Below the pieces are notes generated by a model. It was given only the letters and a program-made list of their open reading frames with translations, had not been told where the DNA came from and made no database searches. A stretch of 64,000 bases of DNA, taken from the NCBI GenBank assembly GCA_004835665.1, contig RBKR01000008.1, forward strand, positions 1,302,001 through 1,366,000, written 5' to 3'. The translations under genes were made by a program, and so were the position numbers. Source of the stretch: Phoma sp. XZ068. Its lineage: Eukaryota > Ascomycota > Dothideomycetes > Pleosporales > Didymellaceae. Shown here piece by piece: positions 46,529 to 56,805 of the stretch. How positions within the stretch are numbered: the first letter of the stretch is position 1; the number at the start of each line of letters is the position of its first letter.

Positions 46529-47512
46529 TCACTCTATCTCCTCTCCTTTGCCGTCGCCCCTTGGTTTCGCTGCTCCTTCCTTCTCACTAAGAACCATATT
46601 TTCCAGCTTCGCATTCCATCTATACACACCGCCAGTACCAACATTGTACTGGTAATAATTTTCTGTGCCCCCCTTAACGAGCGCTTTTCGAAAGGTAATG
46701 TTGATTCTCCCCTTGTTGGCATCCACACCAGCCCTTTTCGGTATGCTGTGCAACCACATCGACTGTGTCTTCCCTTTCATCAAGACCATGTCCCCTGACC
46801 CTAGCGGCAGCTTTATCTGTCCAGGCTCTGGGTTCGTTCTGCCTTCGTTTGGGCCAATGGGCTTGTGCTTCATGAGGAAATCGCGCTTTGCGCCGAGCGT
46901 GAAGGACGCAATGGCTGGATCTGGACCAAGGAAGCGCTCATCGTCAGAATGGTAAGCAATACTGTCCTTTCCGTCGGCGTAGTAGTTGACAAGGCAGAAG
47001 TTGAAGGTATTGCCTGTGGTGCCTTCGGTGATCTTGCGAAGCTCGTCCAAGCATTGTGGTATTGGACGAGGCTCGCATTTGAACTTCGTGGACTCAACCG
47101 TCCTGCCTGTCTGGGCATCTACGATGCCCCCATTCGAATCAAATCGACAAGTCTCATCAATACCGAAGACTGTCGTAAAGCGTGGTGTATTGATATCTGT
47201 CTTCTTGCCAAATCGAGTTATCGTATATTGTACTCGATAGAATGGTAATTCCGCGCGCAGGAATTCGAACAAGTCTGCAGCTATGGCTGGTGCAAAATAC
47301 GGCTGGTAGTACACAATGTCCAAATCAAGCTTATCGTTCATCAGTACGCCCTCCTCCGCCGGCACAAAGCCCAGTTGTTCCTTGAACGAGGGGGGTAAAT
47401 GCGGTATTGGGAAGGGATAAGATGCATGGCTCGAAGCATCAGTCGCACGCTCGTACTTGACTCGCTTGGAGGTTGTTGGCTTAAAGAACGTATCAAGAGC
47501 GCCGCGCTTCAT
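46529..47512 (-). CDS. AlkB-type 2-oxoglutarate/Fe(II) dioxygenase
   Basis: An intronless 327-aa protein. The iron ligands His188 and Asp190 (in AYHSDDERFLG) and His255 (WLHSIPKR) are present, as are the 2-oxoglutarate-binding Arg269 and the substrate-side Arg275 in GRINITFR, the R-x5-R pattern of AlkB. NFCLVNYYADGKDSIAYHSD is the conserved metal-site strand. This resembles the ALKBH2/3 branch that directly reverses N-alkyl base damage in DNA. The N-terminus begins RGALDTFFKP, close to a PCNA-interacting PIP box and followed by a basic TSKRVKYER stretch. The gene is the last before the AT-rich block; its start codon is about 50 bp from where base composition shifts. Confidence 0.9.
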   Translation of the reverse strand: MKRGALDTFFKPTTSKRVKYERATDASSHASYPFPIPHLPPSFKEQLGFVPAEEGVLMNDKLDLDIVYYQPYFAPAIAADLFEFLRAELPFYRVQYTITRFGKKTDINTPRFTTVFGIDETCRFDSNGGIVDAQTGRTVESTKFKCEPRPIPQCLDELRKITEGTTGNTFNFCLVNYYADGKDSIAYHSDDERFLGPDPAIASFTLGAKRDFLMKHKPIGPNEGRTNPEPGQIKLPLGSGDMVLMKGKTQSMWLHSIPKRAGVDANKGRINITFRKALVKGGTENYYQYNVGTGGVYRWNAKLENMVLSEKEGAAKPRGDGKGEEIE

Positions 47513-47900
47513 TGGGAGGCAATAATTCAGCTTGTAGATAAGTAAGAAGGCCTATCCAGCAGTCCGTAAAAGATTTAATATAGATAGTGTTCGAACCTTA
47601 ACTCTAAGGTGTTGTTGGTGTTTTCTCCATTAACGTTACGTTAGTACCCGTTACAATTCTAAGCGAACATCGAGCGGATGTTGACAATTAAGCTAGTTAG
47701 GGTACTTCTCGGCCGGGGTTACTTTTTAGCTACCCTTCCAACGTATCTATACTATTTCTAAAGCTCTATTATACTAATACTATATACTTAAAATAGATAT
47801 ATATAAAGGTATCTTATAAAACTCTATCTATAGTTTTAAGTATAGTATTATAAAAAATAGTAAAAGATAGTAAAATATAAAGATTATACTAGGTATAGAG
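47513..47900. other. Transition from gene-dense DNA to AT isochore
   Basis: Over a few hundred bases the sequence shifts from balanced composition to almost pure A/T with frequent TA steps. Short mixed segments remain (around 47,620-47,750). No gene is seen. This must contain the AlkB-like gene's promoter. Confidence 0.6.
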
Positions 47901-48345
47901 ATACTTGTAGGTTTAGTATTTAGTTTATTAAACTTAGTAAGTATCTTATTTATAAAGTTTCTTTATATTATTATTAAAAATCTATTTTTCTATCTTTTAT
48001 AATTTCTACTTCTAGAAACTCTTTAATTTCTTCTAAGTTAATTATTTCTAACTTAGATATAGAACTTAGTTCTTTATATAGATTATTAACTAGTATAATA
48101 TTACTAGTAAATACTAGAATAGCATTAATATATGTTGCTAGAATAATAGGTTTACTAGTATATATAAATATACTATTATCTATTTTTAGGCTTTAAAAAC
48201 CTATTTATTCTAGTATTCTAGTAAGAAATAATTACTATTATCTACTAGCTTGTTTTAATCTATATAGAGCTTTATTTAATCTATAAGTTATATTAGAATA
48301 TTCTTTATTCTTTATACTTATATTAATTAAATCTATAAGCTATTA
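47900..48345 (-). mobile_element. Ty1/Copia reverse-transcriptase remnant
   Basis: Read on the minus strand, interrupted frames give RLNKALYRLKQASR, then SSIFIYTSKPIILATYI, and further on NLEEIKEFLEVEII and NFINKILTKFNKL. These correspond to the Copia reverse transcriptase order: the ALYGLKQAP block, the YVDDILVF region (here degraded to INAILVF) and the DLGE..FLGIEI block. Stops and aspartate losses are explained by C-to-T and G-to-A changes. No LTRs are assigned. It is dead. Confidence 0.7.
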
Positions 48346-48508
48346 GGCCTAATAGCTAAGAGTACTAAAGAGCAAAGTATTAATATAAGTAGGTAGAACT
48401 ATAATAGTTCTAAATAAGGTTAATTAATAGTAGACTATTTACTACTTTATAATAAACAAGTAGACTTAGCTCTATATACTCTACTTACCTTATATAAAGG
48501 TAACTTTA

Positions 48509-49579
48509 TATTATAATTCTAAAGAACACTAAATAAAGGTTAATAATTATAAGTTAAGTATAGTATAGTTAAACTATATAGGAATAGGTATTATAAGTAA
48601 GTATAAGTAATAAGTATTATTAACTACTACTTATAAGTGCTAATATAAAAGTTATATATTTTAATTAGTCTTAGTATAATTAGTATAATTAGTATAATTA
48701 GTAATTAGTAATTAGTATAATTAATAATTAGTATAATTAGTAGCTACTATAATACTAAGTACTATATATATCTTCTTAGTATATAGTAATTAGGAATACT
48801 ACCTATTAAGGTTATATCCTAAGCAAAGCTTATAAATACTTCTAAGGTTAGTTCTCTAGGATAAATAGATGTGTAGTAGATTATAGAGGGTATAGATGCT
48901 TAGTAAAACACTATAGCAACTATAGGTAATAATAAGTAGTATAGAGTAGACTATCTATCTTAAAGGTTAGGTTATAGTAAAGAGTATAGATAGTTAATCT
49001 GTCTATCTTAACGTGTAGGTAGAGATTCTAATAATAAAGTATATTAATTAGGTTAAACACAATGCTATAAGGGCAGTGTTCCTAATTGCTATATACTATA
49101 ATAATTATAGTAGCTTACCTAGCTTACTATAAGCTACGTAAGCTAAGATTACTAAGCTTAATATAAGCTGCGTAAGCCTTTATATATAGTCTACTTGGCT
49201 TACTTACCAAGAGGTAAGCTTATTATATAACCTTTAATAAAACTGTGCTGTAACTGTGCTGCACAGGAAGCCCTATATAATTATTATATTAGAGCTATTA
49301 GCACCTATAGCTGTTAGTATTCTAGTTAGCTAGTTATAAGTAGATTATAATACTACCCTTATAGTATTATATTTAACCTTATTAATTAACTTTATTATTA
49401 GAACTTAACCTTAACTTTTAAGCTAGACAGATTAACTATCTATACTACTTATTATTAACTCTATAGTTATTATAGTGTTTTACTAGGTATTTATACTAAC
49501 TCCCTTCTATACTAGTACTTATCCTAGAGAACTAACCTTAGAAGTATTTATAAGCTTTACTTAGTTTATAACCTTAATA
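48509..49579 (+). repeat. 5' LTR of the plus-strand Gypsy copy, split in two
   Basis: Left part 48,509-48,803 and right part 49,358-49,579, together about 517 bp, are the reverse complement of the LTRs at 49,818, 56,266 and 62,009. It begins TATTATAATTCT and ends CCTTAATA, the mutated form of the expected TG...CA ends. The interruption is the solo LTR at 48,804-49,352, bordered by the duplicated CTACC. The opposite orientation to the other LTR copies fits a plus-strand element next to minus-strand ones. Confidence 0.75.
48804..49352 (-). repeat. Solo LTR of a related subfamily
   Basis: About 549 bp from TATTAAGG to ATTATAATA, flanked by the direct repeat CTACC (48,799-48,803 and 49,353-49,357), read as its target duplication. 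The first 290 bp match the other LTRs of the family; the remainder differs and carries several GCTTAC/GTAAGC motifs. No internal sequence accompanies it, so it is a solo LTR formed by recombination. Confidence 0.7.
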
Positions 49580-49817
49580 TTTTAAACACTCTTAAGATAA
49601 GTACTACTTTAAGAACTAGAGTTACTCTTACTAGCTTATACTCTAATATTAATATAATAGAAAGAACTATTATTACTAATACTATTAATATTAAGTAACC
49701 TAATCTCTATAAGGGAGACTATAGTAAGCTAGATAACTAGTTAATATAATAGGACCTATTCTTTATATTCTATAGAGATATAGTAGAGGCTAAAAAGAAA
49801 GTTACCTTAGTAGTAAG

Positions 49818-50357
49818 TGTTAAGGTTATATCCTAAGTAAAGCTTGTAAATACTTCTAAGGTTAGTTCTCTAGGATAAACAGATATATAGTAGATTATAG
49901 AAGGTATAGCTACTTAGTAAAACACTATAGCAACTATAGGTAATAATAAGTAGTATAGAGTAGACTGTCTATCTTAAAAGTTAGGTTATAGTAAGGAGTA
50001 TAGATAGTTAATCTGTCTATCTTAATATATAGGTAGAGTTCTAATAATAAAGTGTATTAATTAGGTTAAATATAAACTATAAGGGTTGTATTCCTAAGTG
50101 CTATATACTAAAGAGATATATATAGTGCTTAGTATTATAATAGCTACTAATTACACTAATTATTAATTATACTAATTACTAATTATACTAATTATACTAA
50201 GACTAATTATATATATAACTTTATATTATTACCTAAGTAGTAACTAATAATACTTATTATTTATACTTACTTATAATACTTTCTCCTATATAGTTTAACT
50301 GTGCTGTACTTAGCCTATAATTATTAACCTTGTTTAGTATTCCTTAGGATTATAATA
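49818..50357 (-). repeat. LTR (3' LTR of the minus-strand Gypsy copy)
   Basis: 540 bp from TGTTAAGG to ATTATAATA. It contains a short tandem AT repeat of units like ACTAATTAT (about 50,140-50,205) that is shared by all LTRs of the family. It pairs with the LTR at 56,266-56,805. Confidence 0.85.
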
Positions 50358-50489
50358 CTATCTCTTTCCTGTCTTAGCTTAGTTTCTTAAGCTTGGTTTA
50401 TATAATATAGGCCCCTCCTTGTTTAACAGCATATCCTCTTAATAATACCTAAGTATCCTACTAAGTTAAGTTTAGCCTGCTATTACTAC

Positions 50490-50995
50490 CTATATAAATT
50501 TATTAAGTCCTTTAGAGAGATTATAGTAAAGAAGTATTTAACCTATAAAAAGTATAAGTAGGTATATAAAGTTTATATTTGTTCTAGAAAATATAGCAAA
50601 TATTTAAAGCATAGGCAGTGTTATAATATTTATATAATATAGTTAGAGTTTAAATATCTAGAGACTAAGAAAGAGAAGCTGCAGGTATAGATAAAAGAAA
50701 GTTATAAAGTATAAAATAAAGTGCTTAAGGCCTCTAAGAAGGCGTTAGAAGAGTTATAGGTTATATATATATATAAAGAGTAGTTGCGTTAATAAATAGA
50801 TTTACTAGATTATTATATAGAAGAAGCAATTATAGTAGAAGAGTAGAGTATTATTAAGTAGAAGCTAGAGGAAGAGATAATTCTTTTAGAAGGTTTCTTA
50901 GATAAGTTTAGCCTAGCTCTATTACCTAGTATATAGGGTGCTTTTAAGGGGTAGCTAATTAAGGCTTAGAAAGCTAATATAGCACTTCCTAATTA
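50490..50995 (+). pseudogene. Antisense accessory ORF of the Gypsy family (Cys-rich + coiled-coil)
   Basis: Between the end of pol and the 3' LTR of the minus-strand element, the opposite strand carries a broken frame with clear protein character. A Cys/basic part reads VYICSRKYSKYLKHRQCYN, followed by a long charged helix including LKASKKALEEL and IDLLDYYIEEAIIVEE. Interruptions are TAG/TAA at positions where CAG/CAA or TGG are the likely ancestors, as RIP produces. The same frame recurs at 62,650-63,130. Similar zinc-finger plus coiled-coil ORFs occur repeatedly in ascomycete genomes beside Gypsy elements; their function is unknown to me. Confidence 0.5.
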
Positions 50996-53900
50996 GTCTT
51001 AAATCCCTTTAATAGCTGCTAGTAGTTTATAAAGTTTATAGAAGGTTCCTATATATTTTCTAAGTTAAAGTATCCTAACTACTTAACTAGGTATTTGTTC
51101 TTGCGTCTTTTCTTTTAGTGTTATATTATTTTCTTAACTTCCTACTTAGTCTCTTTCTTGCTCTAGTAGTAGAAGTTCTTCTAGATTAGTATATTAGAGT
51201 CTACTAGTTCTAATAGTAATATATAGAATATAGAGTATATTCTAGCATCCTATAGTAGTTTAAGTTAATAGTTTATAGGACTAATTTACCTAGAGATAAA
51301 AAATAGTCTAACTTTAATATAATCTAGTTTCTTTATTAGTCTTTGTGTTTATAAGTTTTTTATAAGGAGATAGACTTTATCCCCCTCTTTTAGCTAAGGT
51401 ACCTTTTTTCTTTTCTAATTAATATAAGAGATTACTTATTATTAAGCTTTATTAATATTTTTAAGTAATTTCTAATATACTTTCTTTAGTTTTTATACTA
51501 AGGTTATTACTAAATCTATTTAGATATTACTATTAAGAGATCTTGTAAAGAGATTTAGGTGTCTTCTATAATTTATAAAGAATAGTATTATACCTGTTAC
51601 TTCTAATAGTTTATTATTATATATAATCTATACTATAGGTAACAGTAAAACCTAGTTGTCTTGCTCCTAGTTACTATATATTCTTAAGTATATTTCTATA
51701 GTTTAATTTATTCTTTCTGTTTATCTATCTATCTGCAGGTAGTATATAGTTAATAGCTTTTTCTTAGTACTAATAGCTGCTATAAGTATAGTCTAATAGT
51801 TTAATATAAAGAGCTTGTCTCTATTACTAATAATTAATTCTAGTATACTATAATAATAGATAATTCTATCTAGAAACACTTGTGTAAGCTGCTCTATAGT
51901 ATAACTATACTAAAATAGTATTATTTCTGCTGCTTTAGTAAACCTATCTACTATAATAAAGATTAAGTTATAGGTATATCCTATAATAGGGTCCTTAGAG
52001 ATTAGTAGTTATATAATAAAATCTATTATAATATTTATCTATAGTGCTGTAGGTGGCTCTATTACTTATATCTCTCTATATTTTATATAAGTACTATACT
52101 TATTTTATTAATAATTAACACAGTTCTTAATAAATTTAGTAACCTTGTCTTTTATATAGCTAAACTTATAGTATTATCTAATAAGTTCTATTATTTATAT
52201 TATACTAGGGTATCTGTAAAGTAGGTTATTATAGTGTTATATAATAATTTCTGTTTAGAGTTCCTCTAGTACTATTATAGGTATATACTATTCTTATTAA
52301 ACTTATATTATATTATTAAGCTGCTAAGATAGTCCTAGTAATCTATCCCTATATATCTATAGAATAGCATGTTCCTTAATTATTTTTTCTCCTGCAAGAT
52401 TATATTATTAACTTAGTATATTAGCTCTTGTATTGTCTTTTCCTAGAGTATATATTATCTTAAACTTATATTGCCCTAGAAATTCTAACTATTATACCTA
52501 TTAGCTGTTAAGCTTCTTAGTTATAGTAAAGTATACTAGGTTCTTATAATCTATAAAGATAGTAAGTTCTAAGCAGTTTTCTATATAGATTTACTAGTGC
52601 TTTAGTACGTCTATAATTGCTATTAGTTTCTTATTATAAATATTATACTATTTTTCTAGTCTAGAAAACTTTCTTAAGTAATAGGTAATTAGGTACTATT
52701 TACTATCTTGTTTCTATAATATATATACTCCTAATACTAATTCTAAGGCATTAGTTTTAATTTATAGTAGTTTATTGCTTCTAAATATAACTAATATTAG
52801 TAGCTTAATATATACTTACTTAAGTAATTAGAATATATCTTCTTATTTCTACTTCTAATAAAATAGTGTGTTCTTGTATATAAGCTTTATAAGTAGTAGA
52901 GCTTTCTTAGAGTAGTCCTTAATAAAGCGTTAGTTAAAGTTAATAAACCTAAGAAATTCTTAAATTCCTTTAACTATTATTAGGGTTAGCTAGTCTTTAA
53001 CAACTTATATTTTCTTTTTACTTATCTTAACTCTATATCTTCCTATAATATAGCTAAGAAATTCTACTTTTTCCTTATACTATTTATACTTCTCTAGTTT
53101 AAGTTAGAGGTCTACTTATCCTAAGCAGTTAAGAACTTCTTTTATATATATAATATATTCTCTTAGTATCTTTAAGTATACTAAGATATTATTAAGGTAA
53201 GCTACTACTGTCCTGTCTAGGTGTGCTCTTAGTATATTATTAACTAGTTCCTAATATATAGCTAGTATATTAGTTAGTTTAAATAGTATAACTATATACT
53301 TGTAAAGACTATAATAGGTTCTAAATACTATCTTCTATTCCTTGCCTTCCTTTATATATATAAGGTTATATACTCCTTATAGGTCTAGTACAGTAAAGTA
53401 TTATACTCTAGCTAAGTAATTTTATAACTTAGATATATTTAGTAAAGAGTACCTATTTTTTATAGTAATATTATTAAGTTTCTAATAGTTAATATATAGT
53501 TAGTTACTACTATCTTTTTTTAGTATAAAAAGAATAGGGTATTCTACAGGTAATTCTAATTGTCTAATAAATCCCTTCTTAAGGTTCTTATTAATATACT
53601 TATAAAGTACTTAGAGTTTCTTTTCTAATAGTTTATATATTAGCCTAAAAGTTAGTATTTTTCCTTTCTAGAGCTTAATCTTATAATCCTAGGGTTTATA
53701 CTATAGTAATGCCTTTATAGTCTTCTTATTATAGAAGAGTTCTTTATAACTTTTATATTTATCTAGAATATTAAGAGGTATACTATTCTTCTCCTTAACT
53801 CTTACTTTATAACCTATAGGGTGTTTAGCATCTGTAGAGTTAACTACTCTATCTTAGCGCGTCTTATTTAAAGAGATGTTGCTAATCTTCTTCTTATCTA

Positions 53901-56265
53901 CTAGTTATATTATAAACTGTATAGGTCTTAATATAGTAGTACTATATCTATATTTAAATAAAAGCTTAGACGTCTTCTAATTAATTCTTAGGTTGTGCTT
54001 TTATAACTAGGGGATTCCTAATATAATATTATAGATAGCTATTCTAAAGATATTAAGAGTAAATACCTCCTTGTAGTTTCCTAACTTTAATAGCATATTA
54101 GTTTTATAAGTAACTGTAAAGTTGTCTAGTATTAACTACCTATTAGCTACTCTAAGAATATAGGTAATCTCTTTTCTACATAACTAGAGTCTAGCTTATT
54201 TTACTATATTTTCTAAGATATAGCTACTCTTTGCTCCTAAGTCTAATATTACTATAAATCTTTATCTATTAATAAAGATTAGTAGTTTAGTAAGTAAGTC
54301 TGCTCTAATAGTATTAATAGTCTTATACTAGGAGCTAGTTAGTATAGGCCTAAAAAATACTACTCTAGTCTAAATCTATAGACTTTCTTCTTGCTAGTAT
54401 AGTATATATATTTCTTATTTATATATAGCTACTACTAATATTCTTTGCAGGCTTTATTAATAATTATCTATATATCTAGAATATCTTTAGGGCGTGTATA
54501 CTCTAGAAAGTATAATTATATATACTTATTAAATAAGTAATCTAAGCATTATACTTATATATACTAATACTATTCTTCCTTGTATTGTTATATATTAATA
54601 GAGAATGTTTAGTATCTAACTTTCTTATTATAATGTTCTTTGCACCTGTTGTGCAGGTATTACTCCTATAATATTTTATAGTAAAATAGGTTTTATTTAT
54701 TAATTTTATATAATATAGCTGTTTATATTTATAGGGCAATTACTAGTTAAGCAAAGTCTAGTTTATTTTTCTATAGTAGGTTATAATTCTAGTGTTTAAG
54801 CTTAGCTACTGTTATATAGTTTTATTCTGCCTATTTCTAGAATATTTCTTTAGCCTAATCTTTATCCTATAGTATGCTGTTTATTAGTTATTATTTAAAT
54901 TAGCTTAAGGTGTTAGGGTTATATAAGAGGTAGGCTTATATATGCTTAGCTTCTATTTCCTATATAGCTTATAAGAGTGTAGGATACTCCTTGCTATTAT
55001 ATTATAGGTATTTCTTAAGTAGTTCTAGGGTAAGTTGTCTATAGATAGTGTTATATAATTTGTTATTACCTTGCCTAATATTCTTGTTATATTCCTATAT
55101 TATTAGTTTATTCTTAGAATCTAAAGTCTGTATAGTGTAAGATTTATAATATAGTGTCTTAGGTCTAGTGTAGATTTCTAGAATCCTAGGTATAGTCTTG
55201 TATATATGTTCTAGCTTAGGGTCTGTAAGAAGTTATCTAATTTCTTTAGTAAGAATTTCCTATTTACTAGTATCTATATTCTTATTATATAAGGTATAGG
55301 TAATAATATTAATCTATTAGAAGACCTTATTCTTTAAATAACAGTTCTTAGTAAAGTATCCTAGTTTGCTATAATTATAGCAGTTTCTGCTCTTATTCCT
55401 ATTATTATATTCTTTATTTTTTTTATTCTAATGTAGCGTAGTAGTAGGTTCCTTATAGATATTAGATAAGTCTATTACCTTAGGTCTATAGTATCTACTC
55501 TAGGTATTGCTATAGATTCTATATCCTATATTAGAGTAATAACTATTTCTATAGCTACTATAGTAGGTGTTACTATACTATTAGTTATATAGTAGTTAAG
55601 ATAACTAGGTTATAACTTAGGTATATAGGTTATTGTGCAATTCTTATTAAAGTTTATAGAGTTAAATATTAATATTAATAGCTTTACTAGTAAGGTTATT
55701 AAGAGTATTAATCTTTACACTAGTATGTATAAGTTCCTTCTTAACCTTAGGCTTTAGTCTCTGTTAAAATATTATTATTAGTATAGTGTTGTCCTAGTCT
55801 ATATTATAGGCTAAAGCTTAGAATTCTGCAGTATAGTTAGCAGCTAAGGTAGTCTAATAAATATACTATATACTATATCTAGTAATAACTAGTGTGTTAA
55901 AGACTCTAAAGATCTGTTAGATCTTATCTTTAAAGCGTCTAAAATTATTAAGCTATATATTATCTTTAAAGGATGTAGTGTTAATTATCTTGTTTTATAT
56001 AAAGGGCTTAATCTATTTAAATGCATTGCCTTATATATAGAAAGCTACTAGTTTAACCTTCTAATCCTTATTAATAGTTACACCTTAGAAGGTAAAGAAA
56101 AGGTTAAACTAAAGTAGCTAGTCCTTAAGCTTAGATTAATCTCTATAGTAAAGGTCTAGTTTAGCAACCTTAAGTCTATAACTTACTAGTCCTATATTAG
56201 TTATAGTAGAGGTGCTATTAATAATATAATTTTCTAACATGTTGCTTATTTTAAGGTATTTAAAA

Positions 56266-56805
56266 TATTAAGGTTATATCTTAAGTAAAGCTTATAAATA
56301 CTTCTAAGGTTAGTTCTCTAGAATAAATAAATATGTAGTAGATTATAGAAGGTATAGCTGCTTAGTAAAACACTATAGTAACTATAGGTAATAATAAGTA
56401 GTATAGAGTAGACTGTCTATCTTAAAAGTTAGGTTATAGTAAGGAGTATAGATAGTTAATCTGTCTATTTTAATATATAGGTAGAGTTCTAATAATAAAG
56501 TGTATTAATTAGGTTAAATATAAACTATAAGGGTTGTATTCCTAAGTGCTATATACTAAAGAGATATATATAGTGCTTAGTATTATAATAGCTACTAATT
56601 ACACTAATTATTAATTACACTAATTACTAATTATACTAATTGTGCTAAGACTAATTATATATATAACTTTATATTATTACCTAAGTAGTAACTAATAACA
56701 CTTATTATTTATACTTACTTATAATACTTTCTTCTATGTAGTTTAACTATGCTGCACTTAGCCTGTAATTATTAACCTTGTTTAGTGTTCTCTAGGATTA
56801 TAATA
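56266..56805 (-). repeat. LTR (5' LTR of the minus-strand Gypsy copy)
   Basis: 540 bp, the same length as its partner at 49,818-50,357. It starts TATTAAGG (TGTTAAGG in the partner) and ends ATTATAATA before the GTAAG duplication. Differences from the partner that I checked are C/T or A/G only. Confidence 0.85.

Larger units (their letters stand above)
49818..56805 (-). mobile_element. Complete Ty3/Gypsy element, minus orientation, RIP-inactivated
   Basis: A 6,988-bp element with two 540-bp LTRs and a 5-bp target duplication GTAAG (49,813-49,817 and 56,806-56,810), inserted in the gag of the plus-strand copy. On the minus strand the order is gag from about 56,240 (MLENYIIN), a CCHC knuckle remnant near 55,335-55,385 (NCYNYSKLGYFTKNC), a protease site LDLGAKSSYI near 54,215-54,250, reverse transcriptase at about 53,000-53,700 with YLNNILVY in place of YxDDILVY, then RNase H and integrase toward about 51,000. 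Stops are abundant in every frame. Both LTRs have identical length and, where I compared them, differ only by transitions. This shows decay by RIP after insertion rather than by indels. Confidence 0.85.

Noticed and set aside
47575..47620. GTTCGAACC as a tRNA T-loop / B box
   Set aside because: No A box, acceptor stem or anticodon arm can be placed 40-60 bases upstream, and the stem around it does not pair.
48490..49600. Terminal inverted repeats of a DNA transposon (49.3-49.6 kb versus 62.0-62.2 kb are inverted copies)
   Set aside because: The inverted copies are LTRs of oppositely oriented Gypsy elements; full-length direct LTR pairs and target duplications explain the arrangement better.
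54542..54739. 65-codon minus-strand ORF in the AT block
   Set aside because: It is a stop-free accident in the RIPped gag-pol region; flanking codons continue the same degraded element.
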